DNA of 64,000 nucleotides from Streptomyces aurantiacus (GCF_001418335.1 NZ_LIPP01000010.1:1-64000), one strand, 5' to 3'. Positions 51,280 to 60,976 are shown, counted from the first letter of the stretch. The notes: a model not told the origin generated them from the sequence alone. Numbers and translations: made by a program.

Positions 51280-52419
51280 TCACCGCACGTCCGCGTGCCA
51301 GGCGTTGGCCATGCAGAGGTGACGTAGGCCGACCCATTCCTGAGCCAAGCGCTCGCCCTTGATGAGCAGTTCGACAGCTCGGTCGCGGTGCCGTTCGCAA
51401 AGCCAGCCGGCCAGTTCCTCTGCCCGGTCCCGGGTTACGGGTTTCTCCTTGCCAGGAAGAGGGGTGCCGAGTTCGAACAGGGCGTCGTACAACTTCACTG
51501 CGGGGAGGACCGGTGGCAGGCCTGCCGCTCGTGCCTGAGCGTTGGCGCGTATGGGAATTGCGAGTCCGCTGGCGTCGAGGTCGCCGAAATAGCGAATGGC
51601 CGCCACCCCGTGATCGGGACGGATGCTGCGGACCGAGGAGACGAACGACTTGCCAATCCCCCAGGCCAAGTGGCCCAGGCCGTGATCCATTGTCCTCAGG
51701 GCCTCGGCCATGGACCAGCATGTGGTGTAGTTCTCTACTACGAACAGGATGTCACCGCGATCCATCGAGGCGTATCCACGTTTGCCCGCTTTGGCGAGAT
51801 ATACCTCGGTGAGCAATGGTGGCTCGGATTTCAAGATGTCCAGGAAATCGCGCATATATTGCTGATCGGAGAAAAGCCACCCGAAGGATATTTCTCGAAA
51901 CGCCTTCTCTGGTTCTGAGAAGTAGGTAGTAAATTTTCCCTTTCCGAAGATCTCCAGTGCGCGCTCACACAGGGGTATGAGAGTCGGGTCCGGGTCGCTC
52001 ATCAACCATTCATTAACTGCGACATAGGCGGTTAGTTGTTTGGCTTTTCGGTTCCACTCATGCGCCACTCGACCCATCTTCTCGTGGAGTGGCGGCATGG
52101 TCACCTCAGGTTCTGCCGGAGGTGGAGGTGAGTACACCCAGAGATTCATGGGGAGTTCGAGTCGCTCTTTGTCAGTTTTCTCCATCTGTCGGATTCCCCC
52201 TTGATTTTCGAGTCGTTCAAGGCACTTGAGGATTTCCCGGGATTCGAATGCGTCGACTGGAGATGTTCGATACACGTCCCGATGGATCTCCTTGAAGTCG
52301 GACATGGTCAACTTGTGTCTCCGGGCGGAACTCCTCTTGCCTGCTGAAGCTCTGAAGCGCAGGGCTTCAAGCATTTCCTGGTCTAGTCGGTCGAGTATCG
52401 TCACTTCAGTCTTCGTCAT
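51280..52419 (-). CDS. jetD: Wadjet protein JetD (Toprim nuclease subunit)
   Basis: A 379-residue protein whose C-terminal half is a topoisomerase VI-like Toprim domain. VVENYTTCW supplies the conserved Glu (about residue 231) and RYFGDLDASGLAIP the DxD pair (about residue 275), so the nuclease site looks intact. The N-terminal half is the DUF3322-type winged-helix arm. In Wadjet systems JetD cleaves small circular DNA that the JetABC motor extrudes. It overlaps jetC by 14 bases. The gene is noticeably AT-richer in its middle than the chromosome around it. Confidence 0.9.
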   Translation of the reverse strand: MTKTEVTILDRLDQEMLEALRFRASAGKRSSARRHKLTMSDFKEIHRDVYRTSPVDAFESREILKCLERLENQGGIRQMEKTDKERLELPMNLWVYSPPPPAEPEVTMPPLHEKMGRVAHEWNRKAKQLTAYVAVNEWLMSDPDPTLIPLCERALEIFGKGKFTTYFSEPEKAFREISFGWLFSDQQYMRDFLDILKSEPPLLTEVYLAKAGKRGYASMDRGDILFVVENYTTCWSMAEALRTMDHGLGHLAWGIGKSFVSSVRSIRPDHGVAAIRYFGDLDASGLAIPIRANAQARAAGLPPVLPAVKLYDALFELGTPLPGKEKPVTRDRAEELAGWLCERHRDRAVELLIKGERLAQEWVGLRHLCMANAWHADVR

Positions 52420-55400
52420 CGTTTTCCGTGTGGCGCCTGTAGTAGCGAGCGGTGGAGATTTCCGAGTTCCGGCCGCCGGGCAGTGAGCCGTCCAGCAGGG
52501 TCTCCATTTCCCCTTGTACCCTCAGATATTTTCGGTGAGTCCGCAGGTCGGCGTCATTGCGCATACGGATGACCAAGGGGAAGTTGTCCAGGACGGTGAG
52601 GTCGAAGATGCCGGTGGTGTAGATGAGCTGCACCCCCAGGGCAGCCGCCACTGCTTGCTGGAGACGCAGCAGGTAGGTAGCCGATGCCCGGCCAATCGGG
52701 TTGTCCAGAAAGAGGACACCGGAGTGACGGCGCCCCGTTCGGCCCCGCTCGTTCGAACGCAGTGCGGCCATGGTGCAGTAGAGAATGATCGCCGCGGTCA
52801 GAACCTGTCCGCCGGAGAACACGTCCTTGAGTTCGGACACCGGCACCCGGTGTTTGCGCAGAACGGCATCCGGCTTCAGGATCCGGACTCTGAAGCCCTT
52901 GCTCCCCACTGCTGACGCCACACCCCGCAGCAGCAGCGACATCCCGTCCCGCTTGATCGCCCGGCCGGCCACCACATCGGCGGATGCCTCATCGACCACG
53001 GCGGCGAGCCGGTCGGTCAAGGCGTCATCCTTCGCCGCGGTGAATCCGATACGAAGGAAGGGCTCTCCCGACCAGTCCGCCAGCCCCTCGGGCAACCGGG
53101 AGAAACGCTCAGCTCGTTGAAGGGTGCGCAGCGCTTCCTCCACTTGCTGCTTCATCTGCCGGACAATCTGCCTGCGGTGCCGGTCGATCGAGTCCAAGTC
53201 GACGTCGAGCGAGCGCAGTCTCTGGCGTAGCGCCTTCTCCCACTGCTCGGCCATGATGGGCAGTTCCGCGCGTTCCGTGCTCAGGATGATGCTGCGGCTG
53301 GGAAGGTTCAGAGCTGCGAAGCGGCTGTCGGCCGCGTGGCCCGCCAGCCGGTCGGCATGCTTGCGCTCGTCTCGCTGGGCGGTATCCGCGGCCTTACTGG
53401 TTTCGGCGTATACGGACTTGAGGCTGTCGTGCCGGTGGCGTGCCGCGGTGATGTCACCCTCGAACCCCTTGTCGTCAGGGTGGGGCTCGGGGCCCGATCC
53501 TGGTCCGAGAACGTCTGTCAGATCCCGAAAGATGTCCGCCTGGCGTTTGGCCTCGGTGGCCTCCCGGTCGGCGCGTTCGCTGTGGAAGCGCAACTCCTGC
53601 CGAATGCGGTCGGTCATCTCCCGGCTCTGCTCGGCCTCTGCGATGGACTTCAACCCCTCGCCGAGATGCCCGGGACGGGCGTACGGCGCCAGGTCGATGT
53701 CCTCCTCCGGCTCGACGAACGCATGGGCATCCGCCTTCCGGGCAGTGGTCACAGCGGTCAGTTCGGCGAGCCTGTCCTCCATGGCGACGACGGCACGTTC
53801 GGCCATCTCACGCGCCAGCGCCCGGGAAGCGTGGTCAGCAGCGTCCGGCCCGTCCAACAGTTCCACGGCGCGTTGCCGCACCAGCTCGTCGATATCTTTG
53901 ATCTCGTTCTCGGCCGCGTCGACCCGGTCACGAGCCAGCGTGGCCTTCGCCTGGAGGTCGTCGCCGACCTTGACCCGCTGGTACTCGTCGGAGGCGGAGA
54001 CGTAGGCGCGGCGGAGGATCTCCAGCGGCTGTCCGGGCACGGCGTCGTGATCCGGTACGGCGTCGGTTGCGGGTAGCTGCGCCAGCTCGTCGATCAGGCG
54101 CTGCGCGGTCCCTTTCAGCGCGTCTGCGGCTCGTCGATGCTCAGCTGCCTGGGAACGGCACTGTTCGCTGCGTACCGCCGCGTTCTGGGCCGTCTCCCGT
54201 TGCTTGGCGGCGGCGTCCTGAGCGGTGCGCTCCGCCTCCAGCCAGCTGGGTATGCGGGCTTCCCGAGTAGCCAGCTCGGCGAGCGCGTCCGCGGCTCGTT
54301 CGAGCTTGCGGTGGGTGTCTCGCTCGGGGGGAATGGCGTCCTTGACGGTCAGCCGTTCAGAGGCAAGCCGTTCGCGCACGGCGTCCTGCGCTACGACCAG
54401 TTCCCTCGCGGCTGCCAGTTCCGTGCTCTTCTGATTCACTTCGCCGAGTAGGGCGTCGAGTCGTCCCGGAGGGAACTCCCGGCGCCAGTCCGACAGGCGG
54501 GCGGACAACGTGATGTAGAGATTCAACCGCTGCTGCAGAGAAGCGAGTTCGCGCGCATGGAGGCTGTGGCGATGGTTGAGCCGGGCCAGTTCGTCGACCG
54601 CCGCCCGCTCGTCGTACAGCGCGGGATGTACGGGCACCACGTATTCGGCGTTCTCCCGTTCAGGCGGCGCTGAGAGCAGGTGTTTCTTGGTGCCGAGGGC
54701 AAGGTGTTCGGTGGGCCACAGCTGGCTCGCGGTCAGCACTTCGCACGCCGCGTCAAAGCGTTCGGCCTCGTTCACCACGATGCCGGTGACCAGACTCGGT
54801 ACCTGATGCACGATCTGTCGGCGGCGGTCCACGCTGCTGATGGCGGCCACGTACTCCCAACCGGTCCAAGCCTTGATTCCGGCCTTCTCCAGCGCCTGGC
54901 ACACCTGGACGGCTTCTACCGAGGGCGGCAGAAGTTCGGTGGTTTCCAGCGCTGTCCTGGCACGCTCATCGTCGGCGATCTTCACCTGCAACGTCGCGAC
55001 GGCGCTTTCCGCGTCCTGACGGGCGTCGGCCAGCCGGCTCAGCAGGGCGGTGAAGTCCGCCTCCAGGTCCACCGGATCGGTACCGATCAGCCCGGCGAAC
55101 CCGGGATCGGCAGTCAGCGCGTCGGTACGAGCGCGCGCCTCGCGGTAGTCGCGTTCGGCCAGGCTGTGAGATTCGCTGGAGGTAGCCAGCGCCTGTTGGG
55201 CCCGGCGGCAAGCGCCTTGGGCCAGATCGTGTTCCGTGTCCAGCCGGGTCAACGCGGCATCCAGCTCGTCGATCCTGGCTGCTGCCTCTTCGGCCCTCTT
55301 CCTGGTGGTGTCGGCGGCTTCGCGAACCCGCATGCCGTCGGGGGCGAGGCCTTCCCTGACTGCGGTCTCTATTGCCTGCCTGACGCCCTCGATGTTGCTC

Positions 55401-56851
55401 TTGTGGACTCCGGCATCGGCCGAGTGGACGGCGGCCTGGGCGATGGCGGCATTGTGTTCGGCCTGGGCGAGCCCCGCTTCGATGTCCTGTGCCGAGCCCG
55501 CCGTTTCGGCGTCGGTCGCCTCCTGCCTGGCTCGGTCACGCAGCTGGATCAGGGACCGCCGCAACGCCCCAGCCGCCGAGTCACGGGCTTCGAGTGCCGG
55601 ACGAGCCGCCTCATGCGTGGCCGCGATCACCTTGCTGAGCCGCAGCTCCTCTGTGACAGCGTCCTGGTGCCGCAACACTGTGGGGACGACTCCCCATGCC
55701 TTCTCGACAAGTTGCGCCCGCCGGAACTGACGCCGGTGATGCTCCTCCTCCGCCAATGCCTCGTCGAACCGCATACGAGCGACCAACCGACGCAGTTCGG
55801 TGATGATCTCGATGATGTGCTGATACCGGTCCTCTTCCCGGCGCAGGTCGTCCCTCAGCTGCTGGCTCTCTGTCTGATGCCGATCGGCGCGTTCGTTTTC
55901 GCGTATGGACCGGATGCGGATCAGCCGCAGGATCTCGTCGAGCCGTTCGTGCGCCTCGTCCCTGCGCGCGATCGCTGCCAGTCCGATCTGACGAGCCTGC
56001 GCAAGGGGATCCAGAGCTTTCAGGGCGCCTTGGACAAAATCCTTCTCCAGTTCGAGATCGCCACGCACCGAGAGTTTGTCGGCGTATGCGTTGAGGACGT
56101 CCGCAAGATCCGTCGGCGGCTCGGTCGGCAGCACCACGCCAAGCAGGAAGTTGACGAACGCGCTGTCGCTGGCGAAGGAGAACACATCGGCGGCTTCTCC
56201 CTCGTCGGCGTTCATGGCCCGCTGGTACCGGAAGAGTTCGGGATCGAGGCCGAGGTCGGTCAGCCGGTCGGTCCACTGCCTGTGGACCCGCAGACAGGCG
56301 TACTCCATTGCTGGATCGGCTTCCGCGGTGGCGAGCATCGCATCGCAGAACTCCGGCAGTGGGCGGTACCGGCCCTCGCTGACGAACGGCAGGTTCCGCA
56401 ATCCGGCGGTCTCCGTCGGCCGGAAGTGATACCAGCGCTCCACCAGTTGCTGCCGGTCGCGGGACGGCCGGCCGTTGCGCCAGGCGGACACCTTGCCGGT
56501 CACCAGGTGCCGGCCACTTTTCGCGTGGACCCACTCCAACACGACGTGCGAGACGTCGTTTTCGAGAACGAAGCTGTCCAGCGCGTGCGTGCTGGTCGTG
56601 CCGACGACCTCCCGCCGTCCCGGCAGTATGACGGAGAAGATCAGCTTGATCAGAACGGATTTTCCACCGCCGTTCTCCAGATGCAGCACGCTGGCCGGAG
56701 ACGGCCGCTGCACTCGCTCCTCTTCGCCGAACAACAGAGTGGGCTGCGCGGATACTGTGGCCCCCGCACCGCTGAAGTCCAGCAGTACGTCTTCATAGCG
56801 GGCGGCCTCCGGTCCCACCGCACGCAACAGCACGCGGGCGAGCTCATACAC
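52406..56851 (-). CDS. jetC: Wadjet protein JetC (SMC/MukB-like ATPase)
   Basis: A 1481-residue SMC-like motor. Walker A is ENGGGKSVLIKLIF near residue 60, two long coiled-coil arms occupy the middle (rich in Glu, Arg, Ala, Gln), and the C-terminal head has VFSGGQVLTAA (signature) and GVLFLDNPIGRAS (Walker B, with Asn where MukB has Glu; LDNP is usual in this family as I know it). YTTGIFD follows. It extrudes DNA loops and senses plasmid size together with JetA and JetB. It overlaps jetB by 8 bases. Confidence 0.93.
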   Translation of the reverse strand: MYELARVLLRAVGPEAARYEDVLLDFSGAGATVSAQPTLLFGEEERVQRPSPASVLHLENGGGKSVLIKLIFSVILPGRREVVGTTSTHALDSFVLENDVSHVVLEWVHAKSGRHLVTGKVSAWRNGRPSRDRQQLVERWYHFRPTETAGLRNLPFVSEGRYRPLPEFCDAMLATAEADPAMEYACLRVHRQWTDRLTDLGLDPELFRYQRAMNADEGEAADVFSFASDSAFVNFLLGVVLPTEPPTDLADVLNAYADKLSVRGDLELEKDFVQGALKALDPLAQARQIGLAAIARRDEAHERLDEILRLIRIRSIRENERADRHQTESQQLRDDLRREEDRYQHIIEIITELRRLVARMRFDEALAEEEHHRRQFRRAQLVEKAWGVVPTVLRHQDAVTEELRLSKVIAATHEAARPALEARDSAAGALRRSLIQLRDRARQEATDAETAGSAQDIEAGLAQAEHNAAIAQAAVHSADAGVHKSNIEGVRQAIETAVREGLAPDGMRVREAADTTRKRAEEAAARIDELDAALTRLDTEHDLAQGACRRAQQALATSSESHSLAERDYREARARTDALTADPGFAGLIGTDPVDLEADFTALLSRLADARQDAESAVATLQVKIADDERARTALETTELLPPSVEAVQVCQALEKAGIKAWTGWEYVAAISSVDRRRQIVHQVPSLVTGIVVNEAERFDAACEVLTASQLWPTEHLALGTKKHLLSAPPERENAEYVVPVHPALYDERAAVDELARLNHRHSLHARELASLQQRLNLYITLSARLSDWRREFPPGRLDALLGEVNQKSTELAAARELVVAQDAVRERLASERLTVKDAIPPERDTHRKLERAADALAELATREARIPSWLEAERTAQDAAAKQRETAQNAAVRSEQCRSQAAEHRRAADALKGTAQRLIDELAQLPATDAVPDHDAVPGQPLEILRRAYVSASDEYQRVKVGDDLQAKATLARDRVDAAENEIKDIDELVRQRAVELLDGPDAADHASRALAREMAERAVVAMEDRLAELTAVTTARKADAHAFVEPEEDIDLAPYARPGHLGEGLKSIAEAEQSREMTDRIRQELRFHSERADREATEAKRQADIFRDLTDVLGPGSGPEPHPDDKGFEGDITAARHRHDSLKSVYAETSKAADTAQRDERKHADRLAGHAADSRFAALNLPSRSIILSTERAELPIMAEQWEKALRQRLRSLDVDLDSIDRHRRQIVRQMKQQVEEALRTLQRAERFSRLPEGLADWSGEPFLRIGFTAAKDDALTDRLAAVVDEASADVVAGRAIKRDGMSLLLRGVASAVGSKGFRVRILKPDAVLRKHRVPVSELKDVFSGGQVLTAAIILYCTMAALRSNERGRTGRRHSGVLFLDNPIGRASATYLLRLQQAVAAALGVQLIYTTGIFDLTVLDNFPLVIRMRNDADLRTHRKYLRVQGEMETLLDGSLPGGRNSEISTARYYRRHTENDDED

Positions 56852-57674
56852 TCTGTTCCTCCTGCGTGTCCCGCAGGGTCGGGACCACGACCCGCAGGGT
56901 GCCGGATGAATCCGTCAAGGGCACCACATTGAGCTTGAGCAGTTCGTTGAAGGCGTTGGTCGCTGCCAGTTCCCGTACCTGGAGTTGGTAGCGGGGGGTC
57001 GTACGGTAGTTACCTTCTCGCGGATCGCCGACAACGGTGAGGAACCCACTGTCGGTAAGGAAGTTGAGGGCCCGGCCAACCATCGCCTTGGTGGAATTCG
57101 GAGCCGCGCGCTCGTCCTTCGTTCGAGACGCCTCAGGACGGCGGGAGTACGCGTGCCATACCTTCTCCAGCTCGGGCGTCTCGGTGGGGGTGTCCGTCTC
57201 CTCTCCACCCTCGGCAGCCTTTTTCTGTAACTTGTGGCAGGTGTCCCGGACTGTGGCGTCGACGAGGCTGACGCTGATTCGGCCGATGTATCCGTCCTGT
57301 GCAAGGTCGTCGGGGCGCGGGAACGCCAGGGCGGCGATGGCGAGGTGGATGATCCCGTGCAGTACCTTCTCGGTGTCGCCTCGCTCTCCCCGGTACTTCG
57401 CGCGCTTCGCGTAGTCATCCATCTTGGTCTCGAAGACTGAACCGTCGAGTGCGGCGAGCACCACGGCCGCGGTGTCCCTGTCGCTGCCCAGAGCCTTCAG
57501 CCCCAGCCCCCGGCCGATGCGGTCGGTCAGCGTCCGGAAAGCGTCGTCCCGACGGTATCGCTGGGCCAGGTCGAGGTAGTCGCCGTCGCGTGAGGGGAGC
57601 ACTCGTGGACGTAGGGCGAAGGCAACGAGCCGTGCGGCGGCCTCGGCGTCGTCAGTGGTGTATCCGTGGGTCAC
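56844..57674 (-). CDS. jetB: Wadjet protein JetB (kite/MukE-like subunit)
   Basis: The 276-residue protein is of the DUF4194-like group: mostly helical with winged-helix character (RRDDAFRTLTDRIGRGL, LHGIIHLAIAALAFPRP, ALNFLTDSGFLTVV). An acidic linker (EGGEETDTPTETPE) lies in the middle. It bridges JetC and the kleisin-like JetA. Its GTG/ATG start overlaps the jetA stop by 4 bases and its end overlaps jetC, so the three are translationally coupled. Confidence 0.87.
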   Translation of the reverse strand: MTHGYTTDDAEAAARLVAFALRPRVLPSRDGDYLDLAQRYRRDDAFRTLTDRIGRGLGLKALGSDRDTAAVVLAALDGSVFETKMDDYAKRAKYRGERGDTEKVLHGIIHLAIAALAFPRPDDLAQDGYIGRISVSLVDATVRDTCHKLQKKAAEGGEETDTPTETPELEKVWHAYSRRPEASRTKDERAAPNSTKAMVGRALNFLTDSGFLTVVGDPREGNYRTTPRYQLQVRELAATNAFNELLKLNVVPLTDSSGTLRVVVPTLRDTQEEQSV

Positions 57675-59242
57675 GCGAAAAGCTCCTGCTCTGGCGTCCG
57701 CGATGAGGAAAGGGGGCGGTCCGAGTTCCGTGGTCCGCCTGGTGCGTGGGCGCGGTCGATGGGCAGCGAGGCCAGTAGCAGGTCGTCGCCGCCGAAATCC
57801 TCGTCGTCCAGCTCATCACCGGTGGGTACGGCGACAAGTACGCGCTGCACACCGGCGCGTACGGCGTCACCAACCGGAGGACTGAATGCGTGGCCGACCC
57901 TGTGCAGGACGAGCCGAGCCACTTCTGGGCCTGCGGATCGGCGCGCCCGCGCCAGCAGCAGGCTCAACAACTCGGGCCGGTCACGGATATCGAGGAGCCC
58001 GTCAACCATCCGCTGGTGCTCCTCGGTGAAAACGAGCACGTCCGTCGGGGCGCCCAGTTCCGGATCGGGCACCTCCGCACCGTACGGCTCCGGCTGCGGC
58101 CCCGACTCGAAGAGCCGCGAGACGATCGACGGCATCCACACGGCGTCCGGTACAGCGGGGGCCACGGCCGCACGGAAGTAGTCCATGAGCGTGGGCAGTG
58201 CTTCGGCGACCGTCAATCCGAGTGCTGGAAGGAGCAGTTGGCCGAAGAGATCCAGAGCCGCGCGCTGTGGCGGTCCGGAGAACTCTTGGCGGTCCTGCTC
58301 GCTCCGGAAGAGGTCACCCGCGGTTTGAAGACGCTGCTGCAACTGCATGTGACGGCTGATGCAGTCCCGGACAATGAAGACCAGCTCCGCCGCACGTTGC
58401 TTGTGGCGCGAGTTATCTGCTTCGTCACGCTTTTCGGTGATGTGCGAGAGGATCTGGTTCTCCATCTCGTACCGGTTCTCGATGTGGGAGAGCGCGGCGT
58501 TCAGAAGATTGGGCACTTCGTGCTCCCAGTCCACCGTCCGCACATCGCGGCGCGTGGCGTCCAACTGCTGGCGCAGCGACTCCCCGTACTGCACCGTACG
58601 GTGCCGGGCCTGCTCTGCGGCGACCTTGGCATCATCCAGGCGCCCTCGCTCGATCAGGTTCCGCAGCTTGTGTTCCGCAGCCACCTGAGCCGACTCCACG
58701 TCGGTGTCGAGCGCGCCGACGAGTACGTTGATGGCCTCGTCCGTGGTCCGCAAGCGGATCTTGCCCTCGGTCGCACGCTCGACGATCAGTTTGAAGTCGA
58801 ACTCATGGCGTCCGTAGGCTCCGTCGTCGTCAATGCGGCCGTATGTCCAGCTGAAGCCGCGATCCACCGTTCCGACATTGATCAGTTTGTGGAGAACCCA
58901 CTCGGCCACCGCCAGATGTTCGTCGGCGCTTCGCTGCGGTTGCTGGACCGCGGCGAACCGGGCGACCTGACTCACCACGCTCACCGGATCCGCTCCGGAA
59001 TCGAAGTCCATGGCGATCGTCACCTGGTCGATGACGTGCAGTGCTATCTCCGCCATCTGGTAGTCGCGGACATCAGCCCACTCCACCTTGTGTTTGTAGA
59101 CATCGAGTGCTTGTAACGGTGCTGTGCACGCGAGTGCTTTGACCCGGCGCACCAATCCGTCATCAGGCAGCGTCGCCGCATGCTGCTCGTCGTCACCGTA
59201 GAACGTCACCGCACAGCCGCCACGCCGAGCGTCGGGCAACAT
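57671..59242 (-). CDS. jetA: Wadjet protein JetA (kleisin/MukF-like subunit)
   Basis: A 523-residue largely helical protein at the head of the jet operon. An N-terminal winged-helix-like region precedes a long helical stretch (RHKQRAAELVFIVRDC, LQQRLQTAGDLF) and a low-complexity acidic C-terminus (DELDDEDFGGDD). Position, size and partners identify it as JetA; the sequence itself is less distinctive. The start at ATG 59242 has a GGCGGG site; a GTG at 59209 is the alternative. A 236-base gap upstream should hold the operon promoter. Confidence 0.83.
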   Translation of the reverse strand: MLPDARRGGCAVTFYGDDEQHAATLPDDGLVRRVKALACTAPLQALDVYKHKVEWADVRDYQMAEIALHVIDQVTIAMDFDSGADPVSVVSQVARFAAVQQPQRSADEHLAVAEWVLHKLINVGTVDRGFSWTYGRIDDDGAYGRHEFDFKLIVERATEGKIRLRTTDEAINVLVGALDTDVESAQVAAEHKLRNLIERGRLDDAKVAAEQARHRTVQYGESLRQQLDATRRDVRTVDWEHEVPNLLNAALSHIENRYEMENQILSHITEKRDEADNSRHKQRAAELVFIVRDCISRHMQLQQRLQTAGDLFRSEQDRQEFSGPPQRAALDLFGQLLLPALGLTVAEALPTLMDYFRAAVAPAVPDAVWMPSIVSRLFESGPQPEPYGAEVPDPELGAPTDVLVFTEEHQRMVDGLLDIRDRPELLSLLLARARRSAGPEVARLVLHRVGHAFSPPVGDAVRAGVQRVLVAVPTGDELDDEDFGGDDLLLASLPIDRAHAPGGPRNSDRPLSSSRTPEQELFA

Positions 59243-59478
59243 CCCGCCAACGCAGTAACGGATAAAGCCACCGGCTCCTCCTCAGCCATTGAGACCGACG
59301 AGTACCTTCTTGCCCGTCAGCAGCACCCGAACCAGGAGAAGGAACCTACTACATGATCGCGACCCTCCGGGATGAAACGGATCACCCGGATTGATCCCCC
59401 AAGAGGGACGTGGACTCTGAGGTAAGCAGTCGTAAGTCGTGTCGCAGATCTCCTTTTGCGGAAGCGTGGTGGGGACAA

Positions 59479-59871
59479 TCAGACTTTGATCACGCCGATG
59501 CGGGGGCCGCACAGCATGTGGAGGTCTTCGGGGTCTGACGTGAGGACGGTCACAGGGGCGGGTGAGGCGAGTGCGGTGGCGGCCACGATGGCGTCGAGGG
59601 CGTACTTGTGGCCATGCAGGCCAGCTGCGGCGAGCAGCTTGCTCGCGTGGCGGGCGACGGCTTCGGTGGGCGGGACGATGTTGACGCGCGAGACGGCGTA
59701 GTCGAAGCGGGCTTGGTTGGTTTTGGGGTCGCGGGCTTCGACGAGGGTGACGGAACTGGTGATGACGCGGATGTCCTCGGCCTCGGCGGCGGCGAGCCAC
59801 TCGGTGAGTTCGGGTGTGCGTCGTACGAGGTTGGACAGGCCTTCGCAGTCCAGGACGAGGGTGCCGCTCAC
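59479..59871 (-). CDS. vapC: PIN-domain toxin (VapC-like)
   Basis: The 130-residue PIN-domain protein has the acidic residues expected for Mg-dependent RNase activity: Asp in LVLDCEGLS, Glu in TLVEARD and Asp in YALDAIVAATA, with a further Asp in LTSDPEDL. It overlaps its antitoxin gene by 4 bases, the normal arrangement for vapBC. As part of the island it may stabilise the element or add abortive defence. Confidence 0.87.
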   Translation of the reverse strand: MSGTLVLDCEGLSNLVRRTPELTEWLAAAEAEDIRVITSSVTLVEARDPKTNQARFDYAVSRVNIVPPTEAVARHASKLLAAAGLHGHKYALDAIVAATALASPAPVTVLTSDPEDLHMLCGPRIGVIKV

Positions 59872-60146
59872 GCGGCGTCCGCCGAGCCGGCCGTGTCGCC
59901 GCGCAGGAGCGCTCGCTTGGCATCGACCGCAGCCTGGTCGACCGGGCCGTGCTCGGCTTCGGCGTCATCGATGAGTTCGCGCAGCCGGTCGCGCTCCAGT
60001 TGGCGCTGAATGAGGGCTTCGACGTAGGCGGACATGCCACGCTTGCCGGTGCGTGCCTTGAGCGCCGCGATGGTGCCTTCGTGGAGGGAGACGGAGACCG
60101 GGCGGACGGGACCTTCGCCGGGAGCGGAGTCGGGGGTGGTGGCCAT
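59868..60146 (-). CDS. vapB: Antitoxin of the PIN-domain pair (ribbon-helix-helix type)
   Basis: A 92-residue protein with an RHH-like DNA-binding start (RPVSVSLHEGTIAALKARTG, MSAYVEALIQRQLERDRL) and a charged C-terminal helix to bind the toxin. Its stop overlaps the toxin start. The 104-base gap to the divergent excisionase-like gene contains an AT-rich stretch near 60150-60180 that should be the promoter and autoregulatory operator. Confidence 0.83.
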   Translation of the reverse strand: MATTPDSAPGEGPVRPVSVSLHEGTIAALKARTGKRGMSAYVEALIQRQLERDRLRELIDDAEAEHGPVDQAAVDAKRALLRGDTAGSADAA

Positions 60147-60250
60147 GGAGCCATATTAACAAAACTCTTGTTATTAGGTAGGGCGATTCTGCGGCGTTGC
60201 GGCTTGACCGGAGGCAGGTGGCGGATTGCCTCGCGGGGTACAGATCCTCT

Positions 60251-60499
60251 GTGATCACCAAGCGCGACGATGCGACCCGTGGGCTGACGCGTGAGGAACT
60301 GCTCGCGCTGCCCGCGGCCGTGGACCTGGAGACGGCGAACCGTGCGCTGTCCCTCAGCCGCACCACGGGGTACGACCTTGCCAAGCGCGGCCGGTACCCG
60401 TGCACGGTCCTGCGTCTGGGCAACGCCTACCGGGTCGTCACCGCCGAGTCGCTAGAGGTCGCCGTAGTCGCGGTCGCGGGTGTTGAGGTCGCCGAGTGA
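60251..60499 (+). CDS. Excisionase-like helix-turn-helix protein, 3' end replaced
   Basis: An 82-residue AlpA/Xis-type protein: LTREELLALPAAVDLETANRALSLSRTTGY (winged helix-turn-helix; key part quoted across two segments), AKRGRYPCTVLRLGNAYRVVTAESL. Relatives that precede integrase genes in Streptomyces elements normally continue for a few more residues. Here the tail VAVVAVAGVEVAE is encoded by the antisense of the broken AbiEii gene, so its natural 3' end and the integrase expected next are gone. Confidence 0.65.
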   Translation: MITKRDDATRGLTREELLALPAAVDLETANRALSLSRTTGYDLAKRGRYPCTVLRLGNAYRVVTAESLEVAVVAVAGVEVAE

Positions 60500-60976
60500 G
60501 ACGGCGGTGGAGAGCTTTTCGGCGATCACGGTGGCGAGTGGGTAGCTGAGGATCTGGAAGCTTTCCGTCGTGAGCTGCTGTTGGTAGTCGATGATCCGAG
60601 GGCCGGGGGTGACCGGGTCGCCGAAGCTGACATCCAGTTGGAGCTTGAGTCGCGCCCGGGCGATGGATGCGGCCATGGACGGTCGCAGACCGTGGTACTC
60701 GTCCTCCTCGCGGATGGGGACGGTCTTGAGTGTTGTGGGATCGAATACGACTCCGTCGTCGATCTCGGTGGCGGCGATGGCCGCGATCCTGTGGATGGTC
60801 TCGGTTTCGGTGCCTGGGAACGCGCGGCCGAGGGGGGATGCGGCCAGGCGGTAGAGGAAGCGTTCGAGGACGTACTCGACCATGATCTCGTCCGTGGACC
60901 GGCTGGTGCGGCGGGCCAGGTTGCGCAGGTCGTTGTAGACGCGGCCGGCGGTGGTGTCGCGTGTGGGGTTGGCCAT
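60452..60976 (-). pseudogene. abiEii: Broken AbiEii-type nucleotidyltransferase toxin gene
   Basis: The frame opens with a normal AbiEii start (DTTAGRVYNDLRNLARRT, EYVLERFLYRLAASP) but jumps directly to ETIHRIAAIAATEIDDGVVFD. The segment that should carry the glycine-rich G-G/S and DID catalytic motifs is missing. The end is also cut, at RDRDYGDL, just where the excisionase-like gene meets it. It starts at a TGATG junction with the AbiEi gene. Toxin activity should be lost; the antitoxin gene looks intact. Confidence 0.7.

Noticed and set aside
54680..56932. 750-codon plus-strand open frame opposite jetC
   Set aside because: Antisense shadow of a high-G+C gene, with no family resemblance and no start signal.
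59282..60154. 290-codon minus-strand frame overlapping the VapBC-like pair
   Set aside because: Arg/Pro/His-rich shadow frame; the VapB and VapC frames have clear domain motifs and the ATGA overlap.
60251..60499. Active excisionase-integrase module
   Set aside because: Only the excisionase-like gene remains, with a replaced 3' end; no tyrosine or serine recombinase gene was found between 48 and 62 kb.
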